A stretch of 64,000 bases of DNA, taken from assembly GCF_009177065.1 (NCBI RefSeq), contig NZ_WEZF01000007.1:62001-126000 (forward strand), given 5' to 3'. Source of the DNA: Tautonia marina. GTDB taxonomy: Bacteria; Planctomycetota; Planctomycetia; Isosphaerales; Isosphaeraceae. The notes under the pieces are model-generated. The model made no database searches. It had not been told where the DNA came from and worked only from the letters and a program-made list of their open reading frames with translations. The position numbers and the translations under genes are program-made. Shown here piece after piece: positions 8,173 through 17,314 of the stretch (positions within the stretch are counted from its first letter, which is position 1; the number at the start of each line of letters is the position of its first letter).

Positions 8173-9456
8173 ATGGCAGGAGGACCGACCACGGTGGCCG
8201 AATCGACGAACAAGGTCGTGATCGTGGGGGTGGGAGACGACGGCCTGGCGGGCCTGACCGAATCGGCCCGGGGAATCCTTGCCGGGGCCGATCTGATCCT
8301 CGGGTCACCATCAGCGCTCAAGACGGTCGAGGACCTGGGGGTGCCGACGCTGCCCTTGTCGAGCGACATGGTCGAGGCAGTCGATCAGGTCCGGCAGGTC
8401 ATGGCGTCGGACGCCGAGCGTCCCGTGCTGGTCAGCACCGGCGACCCCTTGTTCTACGGGATTGCCCGCTACCTGTGCGAACGGCTGGGCAAGGAGCGGT
8501 TCGAGATCGTCCCGCACGTCAGCAGCATGCAACTGGCCTTTGCCCGGGTGAAGGAAAGCTGGGACGACGCCTATCTGGCGAACCTCGGCTCACGGCCGGT
8601 CGAGGCGATCGTCTCGCGCATCCGGAACGCCGAAAAGGTGGGGCTGTTCTCCAGCGATCGCTGCCCGCCGTGGAAGCTGGCGCGAGCGATGCTTGATCGC
8701 GGGATCGAGGACTACCGGGCGTTCGTTTGCGAGCACCTCGGCTCTCCCGACGAACGGGTGACGCAGGCGAGCCTGTCCGAGCTGGCGGAGATGGAATTCG
8801 ACCCGCTGCACGTGTTGATTCTGGTGCGGTCGGTCGATCATTCGGCTCGGGCCGATCACCAGGCCGGTCGGCTGCGGTTCGGCAATCCGGACGAGCTGTT
8901 CTTCCAGAACCTTCCCCGGCGATCGCTGGTGACGACGGCCGAGGTGCGTTCGATCGCGCTGGCGCAGTTGAACATCCGGGCCGATTCGATCGTCTGGGAC
9001 GTGGGGGCCGGGACGGGTTCGGTGGCGGTTGAGGCGGCCCAGCTTGCCCCCGAGGGCCAGGTTTTCGCCATTGAGCCGAGGGCCGACGACCTGGCCTTGA
9101 TACCGGTCAACGCCGAGAAGTTCGGCGTGACGAACGTCAAACCGATCGCGGGCCGGGCTCCCGACGCGCTGGCCGATCTGCCCGACCCGGACGCCGTGTT
9201 CATCGGCGGCACGGGGCGGCATGTGGGGTCGATCTTGCGGGCGGCGTTTCAGCGGTTGCGACCCGGAGGCCGGATGGCGGTCAACGTGGCGTCGGTCGAG
9301 GCGCTGGTCGAGGCGCATCGCTTGCTCAAGGAGCTGGCACGAGACGTCCAGGTCTGGGACGTGCATATTTCCCGAGGGGTCGAGCAGCTCGACCGCCTGC
9401 GATTCCACTCGAACAGCCCGAGCTATTTGCTGGCCGTCGGCAAGATGTTCGACTGA
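8173..9456 (+). CDS. cobL: precorrin-6Y C5,15-methyltransferase (decarboxylating), CbiE-CbiT fusion
   Basis: 427 residues. Cobalamin (corrin ring) biosynthesis enzyme that methylates C5 and C15 and decarboxylates the acetate side chain. The N-terminal half is CbiE-like (VGVGDDGLAGLTESARGIL, then STGDPLFYGIA, the tetrapyrrole methylase motifs). The C-terminal half is CbiT-like, a Rossmann methyltransferase with WDVGAGTGSVAVEAA for SAM binding. It stands alone, with no other cob genes in the window and no cobalamin riboswitch seen upstream. Confidence 0.92.
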   Translation: MAGGPTTVAESTNKVVIVGVGDDGLAGLTESARGILAGADLILGSPSALKTVEDLGVPTLPLSSDMVEAVDQVRQVMASDAERPVLVSTGDPLFYGIARYLCERLGKERFEIVPHVSSMQLAFARVKESWDDAYLANLGSRPVEAIVSRIRNAEKVGLFSSDRCPPWKLARAMLDRGIEDYRAFVCEHLGSPDERVTQASLSELAEMEFDPLHVLILVRSVDHSARADHQAGRLRFGNPDELFFQNLPRRSLVTTAEVRSIALAQLNIRADSIVWDVGAGTGSVAVEAAQLAPEGQVFAIEPRADDLALIPVNAEKFGVTNVKPIAGRAPDALADLPDPDAVFIGGTGRHVGSILRAAFQRLRPGGRMAVNVASVEALVEAHRLLKELARDVQVWDVHISRGVEQLDRLRFHSNSPSYLLAVGKMFD

Positions 9457-9503
9457 GTCGAGGGGCGAGATCGAGGCCGGATTCTGGAGCAGGAGCGGTT
9501 CCG

Positions 9504-9923
9504 ATGGGGCACTGGGGCGTGCGCAGCTACGAGGTGGACGAGGCCAACGACGCGATCGACGCGGCGATGGATCGCGTGCACGGCCGGACCTACGACGACC
9601 TGATGAGCGATCGGAACCCATTGCCCGTCGAGCAGATCCACCGTCAGCTTGCCAATGCCGAGACCCTGGCCGCAGCAATCGCGGCGGTCGAGGACGACTT
9701 CGGCCACGATCGCGACGCCTGGGACGAAGTCGCCCGGCTGGCGTTCTGCGGGGTCGTGGTGCTTCATGCCGAGCTGGGCGTTCCGGTGGCCGACGAGCTG
9801 CGAACTCATGCCGCCGCATGGCTGGAGGCCGAGGAACTCGACTGGGAGCCTCAGCCGAAGCGAGACGCCCGTCGGCGTCGGGAAATCGAGCTGCTGCGGC
9901 GATCGCCCGAGGGGAGCGCCTGA
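9504..9923 (+). CDS. small acidic alpha-helical hypothetical protein
   Basis: 139 residues, with AGGAG upstream of the ATG. It opens with MGHWGVRSYEVDEANDAIDA, reminiscent of DUF4259-type proteins that start MGxWGxxxFDND, but the match is only to this N-terminal pattern. The rest is helical and rich in Ala/Glu/Asp. Function unknown. Confidence 0.7.
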   Translation: MGHWGVRSYEVDEANDAIDAAMDRVHGRTYDDLMSDRNPLPVEQIHRQLANAETLAAAIAAVEDDFGHDRDAWDEVARLAFCGVVVLHAELGVPVADELRTHAAAWLEAEELDWEPQPKRDARRRREIELLRRSPEGSA

Positions 9924-10088
9924 GCGAGCACCTGCGGGCATTGGATTTGGTCGGGAATCGCTTTGAGGTGGCGGCAAACTTGACGACCGGGGAGGCGGTG
10001 CGTATCCCAAATGAGGGGATGGAATCCGTCAGTTTGACATTTCCCCCTTCATCAGCGACGCGACCCAGGACCCCCGAGGACGACCCAC

Positions 10089-10787
10089 ATGAACGCCGCC
10101 CCGTTCGTTCGACTGCTGGCCTTTTGTTTGATGGCATCCCCTGCCCTGGCACAACCGGGAGACTTGCCCCCGCCGGATGCTCCGCTGCCCGAGGGATTCC
10201 CTGATCCGACCGTGCCGGGAGAAATCGAGATCAAGCAGTATCCGGCCTACCGGAGCGCCTGGACGAAGGGAGACGCCATGAGCATGCGCTCCGGCGACAT
10301 GCTCTTTTTCTGGCTGTTCCGGCACATCAGCGAGCGCAAGGTGGAGATGACCGCGCCGGTGATCAACACGTATCTCGACCCGGAGATTGCCGTTGATCCC
10401 TCGCTCCGTGGCGACCTGTCGATGGAGTTTCTTTACGAACGGCCCGATCAGGGGGAAGCCGGTAAAGGGGTCGGGCCGGTCGAGGTGAAGGACTTCGCGC
10501 CGATGACCGTGGTGGCCCTCGGCTTTCAGGGGGTCATGACTCCCGAGGAGATGGCCGACGGCGTCAAGCGTTTGCAAACCTGGATCAAGGAGCACGGCGA
10601 GGAGTGGACCGAGGCTGGTCCTCCCCGACGGCTCGGCTATCATGGCCCGATGACCCCGGCCGATCGGCAGCTCTGGGAAGTGCAGATTCCCGTTAAGCCA
10701 GTCGGCGAGGCTCCCCAGGCTGAAGACAACGCTGAACCGGGCGATGAGAAGTCGGAAACGCCCGAAAACCCTGAATCTTCCCGCTGA
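10089..10787 (+). CDS. exported SOUL-family heme-binding-like protein
   Basis: 232 residues. A signal peptide (LLAFCLMASPALA, cleavage near residue 21) is followed by a SOUL/HBP-like domain: IEIKQYPAYRSA, then RKVEMTAPVI, and a closing QLWEVQIPV strand, in the order expected for the family. SOUL proteins bind heme or tetrapyrroles in other organisms; binding here is not shown by the sequence. A charged, low-complexity tail ends the protein. Confidence 0.8.
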   Translation: MNAAPFVRLLAFCLMASPALAQPGDLPPPDAPLPEGFPDPTVPGEIEIKQYPAYRSAWTKGDAMSMRSGDMLFFWLFRHISERKVEMTAPVINTYLDPEIAVDPSLRGDLSMEFLYERPDQGEAGKGVGPVEVKDFAPMTVVALGFQGVMTPEEMADGVKRLQTWIKEHGEEWTEAGPPRRLGYHGPMTPADRQLWEVQIPVKPVGEAPQAEDNAEPGDEKSETPENPESSR

Positions 10788-10799
10788 GATATCGGTGTC

Positions 10800-11033
10800 A
10801 TGCATCTCGGATTGATGTACGCAGCCCTCGTGGCAACGGGGGCGATCTCCCCCGATGGTCGATCTGTTCCCGCGTCGAATCCCGAAGCCGACGACCGCAA
10901 TCACAATCGCAACGGTCAGGTGATGCCCGGGGTGGTGGCGGCTCTGGCAGCCGAGGAGACCGGGGTGTCTCCGGAGCTGGAAGAGCCGGCGGGGTGCCCG
11001 GCCGAGGCAACGATTCCGGCCATTGCATTCTGA
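10800..11033 (+). CDS. possible small secreted peptide (doubtful)
   Basis: 77 codons starting 12 bases after the SOUL-like gene. The first 15 residues are hydrophobic (MHLGLMYAALVATGAI), like a weak signal. No family is recognised, there is no clear ribosome-binding site, and the opposite strand is also open. Listed because of the close spacing only. Confidence 0.25.
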   Translation: MHLGLMYAALVATGAISPDGRSVPASNPEADDRNHNRNGQVMPGVVAALAAEETGVSPELEEPAGCPAEATIPAIAF

Positions 11034-11127
11034 TCGCAGAGCAATTCTCGATTGCTCGGATCGCTCCTGCCGGAATTGGGGAGAGGGGTCGCCGGTCAGG
11101 ATACAACGCTCGTTCGTCGTGCCTCTG

Positions 11128-11190
11128 GCCCTCTCACCCGGCCTCCGTCCACCCTCTCCCCCGCGTGCGGGAGAGAGGGTTGGGAGGGGT
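11128..11190. repeat. REP-like palindrome, copy 1
   Basis: CACCCTCTCCC...CGGGAGAGAGGG hairpin with outer CTCACCCGG and GGTTGGGAGGG flanks. It belongs to a family of five in this window, lying past the 3' end of the minus-strand gene at 11210. Confidence 0.7.
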
Positions 11191-11209
11191 AGATCTTGGA
11201 GTTGCGTGG

Positions 11210-11995
11210 TCAGGAGGCCAGTAACCACCGAACCAGTTGCTGCCAGAGGGCTGGGTACTGGTCCCAGGACACGAGGTTGCATCCCCAGTGCGGGGCGGGG
11301 TCGGAGGTGTAGGCCGCGACCCGGCCGGAGCCGAACTGGCCAACGGCAATCGCTGGATCGGGGGAATCTCCCCAGGTGGCTAAAACCTCGCAGCCGGGGC
11401 GAGGCCGGGTGATGTTGTAGCCGAGGATCGGTGGAGAGGCGTGCAGGTCGATTCCGCGCAGGGCGGGATGATCGCCGGTGGTCGGGACCATGCGGTAACC
11501 CTCGGTGCTTTCGCGCAGGTCCTCGAAATCGAGGCAGGTGACGGGAAGGACCTCGGCCAATCGGGTGCGTCCCCAGCCTCCTTTGCCGCACTCGCCATTG
11601 AAGCTGAGCCAGCCGCCGAGGAACAGGGCATGCGTGCCGCGATGAATCGCCTCGACCGTCAGACGAACGCGGTCGGGGAAGGTCAGCGGCTTGCTGCCGA
11701 ACTTCGAGCGGTCGAAAAACGAGGGGTGGAGCTGGAAGTTCCGGGCCTCGACATCGGAGAAGATCAAGAGGTCATACTCGTCGAGAATCCGATCGAATTC
11801 TCCCGGAGCGAGGCGGTAGAAGTCCCAGGCAGGAACACTGGTTACGGTATGCTCGCCGGAGGATTCGAGCGCCTCGACCAGCCAGGTGCCGTAATTGAAA
11901 ATCTCGGTCCCTTTGTATTCGTAGTTGAAGGGACTCTCGGCGAAGATCGGGCCCATCATGATGGCCCAGTCGCCGACATAGTAGATGTTCGCCAT
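11210..11995 (-). CDS. GATase1-like protein (putative glutamine amidotransferase family)
   Basis: About 261 residues. The order ANIYYVGDW, LLIFSDVEA, HALFLGGWLSFNG, DHPAL and VAAYTSDPAPHWG matches the class I glutamine amidotransferase-like (DUF1355-type) family, which keeps the flavodoxin-like fold. The usual nucleophilic Cys elbow is replaced by the GGWLSF region, so amidotransfer is doubtful. The ATG at 11995 has GGGGAGG about 12 bases upstream and slightly overlaps the stop of the symporter gene, so the two genes form an operon; a TTG at 12016 would lie inside the upstream gene. Confidence 0.78.
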   Translation of the reverse strand: MANIYYVGDWAIMMGPIFAESPFNYEYKGTEIFNYGTWLVEALESSGEHTVTSVPAWDFYRLAPGEFDRILDEYDLLIFSDVEARNFQLHPSFFDRSKFGSKPLTFPDRVRLTVEAIHRGTHALFLGGWLSFNGECGKGGWGRTRLAEVLPVTCLDFEDLRESTEGYRMVPTTGDHPALRGIDLHASPPILGYNITRPRPGCEVLATWGDSPDPAIAVGQFGSGRVAAYTSDPAPHWGCNLVSWDQYPALWQQLVRWLLAS

Positions 11996-11999
11996 GCGA

Positions 12000-13844
12000 T
12001 CAGTGATCCTCCCCAATCGGCCCCGGCGCGGTTGGTTCGGCAGTTCCCGAGGCCACGGTTCGCCAGGTGACGGCCATCGCCGCCCCCCCTGCCAGGGCGA
12101 TCAGGATCGCAAGGGTTGCAGGCATCGTTCGGCCGTAAAGAAACAGGCCGGTGGCGAACAGGGCGCCATAGATCGAGGCACAGCCGCCGATCAGGAAGAT
12201 CAGCTCGCTCCGCAGGTTCCAGGAGCCGTTGCAGTCGAGCAACTCTCCCTCGGCATGGGCGCGGCGGATCACCGCCTTCCAGCCCGGCCCGCCGGGGCGA
12301 ATGTGGTTGTAGAAGTTGCGGAGGGTTTCCTCACGCTCCGGAGGCGTGACCAGCGAAACCACGATCCAGCACGCCGTCGTCCCGCCGACAATGATCAGGA
12401 ACTGGAGCCAGTCGGCCGGGGTTTGCTCGGGAGCGATCCGGCTCAGGACCACAAAGCCGGCGGCCATCAGAAACGAGACGGCCATCGCCACGATCTCGGC
12501 CAGGGCGTTCAGCCGCCACCAGAACCAGCGGAGGATGTAGATCAGGCCCGTCCCCGCGCCGACCTTCAGCAAAATCTGGAACCCTTCGTAGACGCTCTGA
12601 AGCTGCAAGGCGATCACGCAGGCCAGGACCATCAGGGCCACGGTGAGGAACCGGCCAAGCCGGACCAGCTCGCGCTCCGAGGCCTTCGGCCGAAAGAACC
12701 GGAGCCAGAAGTCGTGGACGAGGTACGAGGAGCCCCAGTTGAGCATCGTCGAAATGGTGGACATGTACGAGGCGATCAACGACGTGGCGATCAGGCCGAG
12801 CAGGCCTGGAGGCATCCGGTTCATCATGGCTGGATAGGCCAGGTCGTCGCGGACCATCGTATCGCCGACCTTTGGGAAGGCGGAGCGAAGAGAGTCGAGG
12901 TCGGGGTAAATCGCCAGCGAGGCCAGCGCGACGAGAATCCAGGGCCAGGGACGCAGGGCGTAGTGGGCGAAGTTGAACAGCAAGGTCGCGCCGGTGGCGT
13001 GCGACTCGCTGCGGGCGGCGAGCATCCGCTGGGCCACGTAGCCGCCGCCGCCGGGCTCGGCTCCGGGATACCAGGCGGCCCACCACTGCACGGCCAGCGG
13101 GATGATCAAAATGGTCATCGCCGCGTTCAGGGAGGCGGTCGAGCTGAAATCGAGGCTCGGCCAGAGGGCCAGGCGTGCTTGCACCTGCTCGTGGGCGAAC
13201 AGGCCGGTCAGGCCGCCGACCTCCGGTTGCCGAAGGGCCACGATCGCCGCGCCGATCGACCCGGTCATGGCGATCAGAAACAGGACGAAGTCGGTCAGCA
13301 AGACGCTTCGCAAGCCTCCCGCCGCGCTGAAGATCACGGTGACGGTGGCCGCCACGAGGATCGCCTGGATCGGGCTGAAGTCGAACATCACCTGGGCGAT
13401 TTTCACGGCCGCGAGCGTGACATTGGCCATGACCAGGACGTTGAAGATCAGGCCGAGGTAGACGGCGCGGAAGCCTCGGAGGAACGCCGCGGGAGCTCCC
13501 CCATAGCGGCGTTCATAAAATTCAACATCGGTCAGAATCCCTGACCGCCGCCAGAGTTTGGCGAAGACGGCGACCGTGAGCATGCCGGTGAGCAGGAAGG
13601 CCCACCAGACCCAGTTGCCGGCCACCCCCTGCTCTCGGACGATGCTTGTCACGAGCAACGGCGTATCGGCCGCAAAGGTGGTGGCGACCATCGAGGTGCC
13701 CAGCAACCACCAGGGCATCCCGCGACCGGACAGGAAGAAATCGGACTGGGTCCGCCCTGCCCTTCGGGAGACGACGAGCCCGACAATCAAGGTGAATGCG
13801 AAGAAGGTGCCGATGATGGCCCAGTCGATCGTTCGAAGCAGCAC
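12000..13844 (-). CDS. sodium/solute symporter (SSS family)
   Basis: About 614 residues with 13 or more predicted membrane segments. The start of the fold (DWAIIGTFFAFTLIVGLVVS), GRGMPWWLLGTSMVATTFAADTP and the Trp-rich AVQWWAAWYPGAEPGGGGYVAQRML are typical of the Na+/solute symporter (SLC5-like) family. The solute is unknown. The preferred start is the GTG at 13844, with GAGGG eight bases upstream. The frame runs on to 13946, but that N-terminus is unlike the family. It is followed by the GATase-like gene in the same operon, which may act on what is imported. Confidence 0.87.
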   Translation of the reverse strand: MLLRTIDWAIIGTFFAFTLIVGLVVSRRAGRTQSDFFLSGRGMPWWLLGTSMVATTFAADTPLLVTSIVREQGVAGNWVWWAFLLTGMLTVAVFAKLWRRSGILTDVEFYERRYGGAPAAFLRGFRAVYLGLIFNVLVMANVTLAAVKIAQVMFDFSPIQAILVAATVTVIFSAAGGLRSVLLTDFVLFLIAMTGSIGAAIVALRQPEVGGLTGLFAHEQVQARLALWPSLDFSSTASLNAAMTILIIPLAVQWWAAWYPGAEPGGGGYVAQRMLAARSESHATGATLLFNFAHYALRPWPWILVALASLAIYPDLDSLRSAFPKVGDTMVRDDLAYPAMMNRMPPGLLGLIATSLIASYMSTISTMLNWGSSYLVHDFWLRFFRPKASERELVRLGRFLTVALMVLACVIALQLQSVYEGFQILLKVGAGTGLIYILRWFWWRLNALAEIVAMAVSFLMAAGFVVLSRIAPEQTPADWLQFLIIVGGTTACWIVVSLVTPPEREETLRNFYNHIRPGGPGWKAVIRRAHAEGELLDCNGSWNLRSELIFLIGGCASIYGALFATGLFLYGRTMPATLAILIALAGGAAMAVTWRTVASGTAEPTAPGPIGEDH

Positions 13845-13951
13845 GCGCAAGGCCCTCGGGTTTGCTCGGGCGTTGTCTCCCTGGTGAGGAAAGGACGCAT
13901 TCTCATGAGGCCGATCGGGCGGGTCAAGCAAGCACCCGCCGCGCATGCAGA

Positions 13952-13985
13952 AACGGCCCGGATCGCCGAAGCCATCCGGGCCGTT
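13952..13985 (-). terminator. strong hairpin terminator of the 14015 lipoprotein gene
   Basis: Perfect 12-bp arms AACGGCCCGGAT (13952-13963) and ATCCGGGCCGTT (13974-13985), loop of 10. On the minus strand it is followed by TTTCTGC. It sits 30 bases past the stop at 14015. Confidence 0.75.
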
Positions 13986-14014
13986 CGATTGGAGCGATGT
14001 ATCACGTCCCGAGC

Positions 14015-14449
14015 TTAGAAGTTGCCGGGAGGGGGAACCATGCCCGGAAGCTGTTCGCCCGGAGGCGGAGCCTGGATCGGCGGGCGGGCCTGCTCGATTT
14101 CCATATCGGAGCCGCCGCCGGGGATCGGCTGGACCATGCTGGCACCGCCCGGAGCGGTCAGCACACCGCCCGGTGCGACCATGCCGGCCGCCGGAGGAGC
14201 GCCATAAGGCTCGATCCCCTGAGCCTGCATCTGGGCTCGCTGGGTGGCGGCCTGCGTGTTCGCCAAGGGGAAATCAGGTCCCTTGGGGAAATACTGAACG
14301 TCGTCAAAGAGATACTTGCCCGTCGGCAAGGTCATGCCGGCATACTCGACCTGGCAGCCGACGGCCCCGAACAGGCCGAAGGCGGCGATCCCGGCCCAGA
14401 TCGCTCGCCGACCGGCGTGGATGGGGCCTCCCATGCGGGACGTCGACAT
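14015..14449 (-). CDS. lipoprotein with Pro/Gly-rich tail
   Basis: 144 residues. AAGGAGG nine bases before the ATG at 14449 sets the start; the longer open frame upstream is not coding. A twin-Arg-containing N-terminus (AGRRAIWAGIAAFGLFGAVGC) ends in a lipobox Cys. The mature start EYAGMTLPTGKYLFDDVQYFPKGPDFPLANTQAA looks like a conserved exported planctomycete motif; the rest is Pro/Gly/Ala-rich. Function unknown. It lies alone, with its own terminator. Confidence 0.78.
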   Translation of the reverse strand: MSTSRMGGPIHAGRRAIWAGIAAFGLFGAVGCQVEYAGMTLPTGKYLFDDVQYFPKGPDFPLANTQAATQRAQMQAQGIEPYGAPPAAGMVAPGGVLTAPGGASMVQPIPGGGSDMEIEQARPPIQAPPPGEQLPGMVPPPGNF

Positions 14450-14859
14450 CGGTTCGACCCTCCTTGGTCTTGTGGCGGTCAACTCCGGACCGCCCGCGAG
14501 GCGTTCATTCTGCTTCCCTGATCCCAAGCCGGCCCTCGAAACGGGGGGCCGATCCGCGTCTGGGGCCGAGCAAAACGGCTCGGCCGGACGTTTGGGATCA
14601 ATCACAATAAGGTGATCGGCCATTCGGGCATCAGATCCGCAACGAAAAGAGACCGGGAGGTTTCGACCGGCTGCTCGGATCGTCCGCGGTTCGGCACGCC
14701 GACCTCGGCAAAACTCCCTAAGCGTTTCTATCGACCGGGAATGCCCGTTGCTTGACTTCCCTGGGGCTTTTCCCGCGATGTTCGTAGTCATCGAACTCGG
14801 AACGACTTAAACTAATGGATGGGATCGGTAACAGATCGGAACCTCTGGGGACCGCGATC

Positions 14860-15684
14860 ATGACAACCGGCACTTTGCCCCGATCGGCGTCGGTGGCGCT
14901 CCTGGCCGCGGCCCTGCTGGGCCTGAGCTGGCCCGCCCCAGCCTCGGCTCAGCCGCAGGCCGGGCCGTTCGGGCCGTTTCAAAACTACGTTTACATTGGT
15001 GGCTCCGGCCCGTACGGCTGGGGGCCTTATGCCTTCGGCTGGAGCGGCCTCTCGACGACCGGCTACATGCCGCCGGTGCCGCCGATTTACATCGCCCCTT
15101 ACGTCCAGGCCAACACCCAATCCCTTCAGACGGCCCGGCCCACAACCGCCGCCGATGCCATGAAGCAGCAGGCCGCCGCAGCGGCCTGGCGCAACCAGCG
15201 CCGCGAAGCCCTGCGAATGCAAACCAAGGTGGATGTCGAAACCGGCCTCCCCCGCACCATCCCGACCCGAGTGACCCCTCCCCTGTCGCTCGAACGCCGG
15301 ATCGAGATGCTCTTTACCCCGGAAGGCACAATCCGCTGGCCTGCCGGGCTGACCTCGACCCCCGCCGCGGCCCGTCGAAGTGTCGAACAGGCCGCCCTGG
15401 CTGCGCTGGAGGAGTACCGCCTGCAAGGGCGGGCGAACGTCACTGATGTCGCCTTCGCTCGTGACCAGGTGGCGAGCTTCGCCGCGCCGATCTTCTCGCA
15501 ACTGGCCGCGATTGACGACCCGCTGGCCTCGCAGACCACGCTCGACTTCTTCCGACGCCTCGATGCCACCCTGATCGACCTGGCCGATCCTCCGGCTGAG
15601 GCCCCCGAGCCGGCCGAGTCGGACGCTCCCGCCGAGACGGACGCTCCCGCCGAGTCGCCGGAGCCAGCAGTCGAGGCTCCTTGA
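14860..15684 (+). CDS. exported hypothetical protein with acidic Pro/Ala/Glu tail
   Basis: About 274 residues from the ATG at 14860, which has GGGGA upstream; an upstream in-frame ATG at 14815 would put 15 residues before the signal. The signal peptide ends near PAPASAQ. The mature protein has a Gly/Tyr/Pro-rich segment (PYGWGPYAFGWSG), a helical middle with an Ala-rich region, and a tail of PAESDAPAETDAPAE type. No domain is recognised. It is similar in design to the exported protein at 25504. Confidence 0.72.
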   Translation: MTTGTLPRSASVALLAAALLGLSWPAPASAQPQAGPFGPFQNYVYIGGSGPYGWGPYAFGWSGLSTTGYMPPVPPIYIAPYVQANTQSLQTARPTTAADAMKQQAAAAAWRNQRREALRMQTKVDVETGLPRTIPTRVTPPLSLERRIEMLFTPEGTIRWPAGLTSTPAAARRSVEQAALAALEEYRLQGRANVTDVAFARDQVASFAAPIFSQLAAIDDPLASQTTLDFFRRLDATLIDLADPPAEAPEPAESDAPAETDAPAESPEPAVEAP

Positions 15685-15736
15685 TCGATCGAGCAGGACA
15701 CCTGGCGATCTCGTCCAAACCGCGAAAAGGGAACTG

Positions 15737-17314
15737 TCAGGATGCCGCCACCCGGTCGAGAAATCGGGTGGCGGCATCCATGATGGCTTCCTCGGTCGCC
15801 TCGGCTCGCGAGAGTTCGGCGGTGAGCCTCCCCTCGCAGAGGACAAGAATCCGGGTGCTGACGGCGAGCAATTCGGGAAGCTCGCTGGAGGTCATCACGA
15901 TGGCCATGCCTCGCTCGGCCAGGCGGTGGATGAGGGCGTAGATCTCGGCCTTCGCGCCGACGTCGATTCCGCGCGTCGGCTCATCCAGGAGCAAGAGCTT
16001 CGGTTCGGTCAGGAGCCATCGGGCGATGATGCACTTCTGCTGGTTGCCTCCGGAGAGGCTCATCACCGGCACATCGCCGGACGGGGTCTTGATCCGAAGC
16101 CGATCGATGGAATGATCCACCGCCTCGCGCTCCGCGGCGGGACGAACGACCCCGAGGGTGGCGAGCCGTTGCAACTGGGCGAGCGTGATATTTTCGGCCA
16201 CGGTCATCTGATCGAACAGGCCGAGGGTTTTGCGGTCCTCGGTCACCAGGGCGACCCCGGCGGCGATGGCGTCGGCCGGTGCGTCGAAGTGGACCTCCCG
16301 ACCGTCGAGCCGGATCGTGCCCGAGGGCCGATCGGCCGAGGCTCCGAACAGCGATTCCAGGAGCTCGGTTCGCCCGGCGCCGAGCAACCCGGCGATGCCG
16401 ACCACCTCTCCCGGTCGGACCTCGAAGTTCAGGTCACGGAGCGCCGGCCGACCGCTGCCGTGCGGGCTCGGCAAGGAAAGCCGTTCGACCTGAAGCACCG
16501 GAGGCCCCTGGGGCACGTTCACCTCGAACTCGAAGTCATTGATCTCTCGACCGACCATCCAGCGCACGACCTGCGCCGGCTGGATCTCCTTGCGCGGTGC
16601 GGAGGCGACAAACACTCCGTCGCGCAGGACGGTCACCCAGTCAGCAAGGGTGAAGACCTCGTTCATCTTGTGCGAGATATAAAGAACCGTGGTCCCGGAT
16701 TTCCTCAGGTCGCCGATGACCCGGTAGAGCCGTGCGACCTCGGCATCGGAGAGGGCCGAGGTCGGCTCGTCCATGATGAGGACGAGGGCATCGAAGGCCA
16801 GGGCCTTGGCGATCTCGACCATCTGCTGATCGCCGATGCGAAGGTCGCCGACCCTTGCCCGTACCGAGATGGGCGTGCCGAGCCGCTCGAACAGGGCCGA
16901 GGCGGCCCGTTCCATCGCCCAGTTGTCGATCAGGCCGAGCGCCGTGCGACGCTCGCGGCCGAGAAAGATGTTGGCCGCGACGCTCAGGTCGGGAACGAGG
17001 TTCAGTTCTTGATGGATGATCCGGATGCCGGCGTCCTCGGCGTCTCTCGGCCCTGCGAAGCGGCGCTCTCGACCGTCGAGGATGATGCGGCCGTCGTACT
17101 CGGGAATCACCCCGGCGAGGATTTTCATCAAGGTACTCTTGCCCGCGCCGTTCTCTCCGCAAAGGGCGTGGACTTCCCCTGCCCTGGCGTTGAAGCTGAC
17201 CGATTCGAGGGCATGAACGCCGCCGAAGCGCTTGGTGATTCCTTCCATGATGAGGCGAGGGGGCACCTCGTCGGGATCGACCTTGATCCAGGTCAGTTCG
17301 GTGTCGGTCGTCAT
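15737..17314 (-). CDS. sugar-type ABC transporter ATPase with two ATP-binding domains
   Basis: 525 residues, the length of RbsA/MglA/XylG proteins. The first domain has the Walker A GENGAGKST and Walker B LVLIMDEPTSAL. The second has the family's altered P-loop GLLGAGRTE, the signature LSGGNQQK and LLLDEPTRG. Such proteins energise import of ribose, galactose or related sugars with a membrane permease and a binding protein, neither of which is adjacent here. Its start overlaps the stop of the GNAT gene (ATGA). The last codons contain a perfect inverted repeat. Confidence 0.88.
   Translation of the reverse strand: MTTDTELTWIKVDPDEVPPRLIMEGITKRFGGVHALESVSFNARAGEVHALCGENGAGKSTLMKILAGVIPEYDGRIILDGRERRFAGPRDAEDAGIRIIHQELNLVPDLSVAANIFLGRERRTALGLIDNWAMERAASALFERLGTPISVRARVGDLRIGDQQMVEIAKALAFDALVLIMDEPTSALSDAEVARLYRVIGDLRKSGTTVLYISHKMNEVFTLADWVTVLRDGVFVASAPRKEIQPAQVVRWMVGREINDFEFEVNVPQGPPVLQVERLSLPSPHGSGRPALRDLNFEVRPGEVVGIAGLLGAGRTELLESLFGASADRPSGTIRLDGREVHFDAPADAIAAGVALVTEDRKTLGLFDQMTVAENITLAQLQRLATLGVVRPAAEREAVDHSIDRLRIKTPSGDVPVMSLSGGNQQKCIIARWLLTEPKLLLLDEPTRGIDVGAKAEIYALIHRLAERGMAIVMTSSELPELLAVSTRILVLCEGRLTAELSRAEATEEAIMDAATRFLDRVAAS
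15740..15779 (-). terminator. inverted repeat within the last codons of the ABC gene
   Basis: Perfect 15-bp arms GGATGCCGCCACCCG (15740-15754) and CGGGTGGCGGCATCC (15765-15779), loop of 10, ending at the stop codon. A short T-containing run (TTCCCTTTT) follows on the minus strand, so it probably works as an overlapping terminator. Confidence 0.55.

Noticed and set aside
11985-13544. 519-codon open frame on the + strand
   Set aside because: Antisense shadow of the sodium/solute symporter; Gln/Arg-rich with no family pattern.
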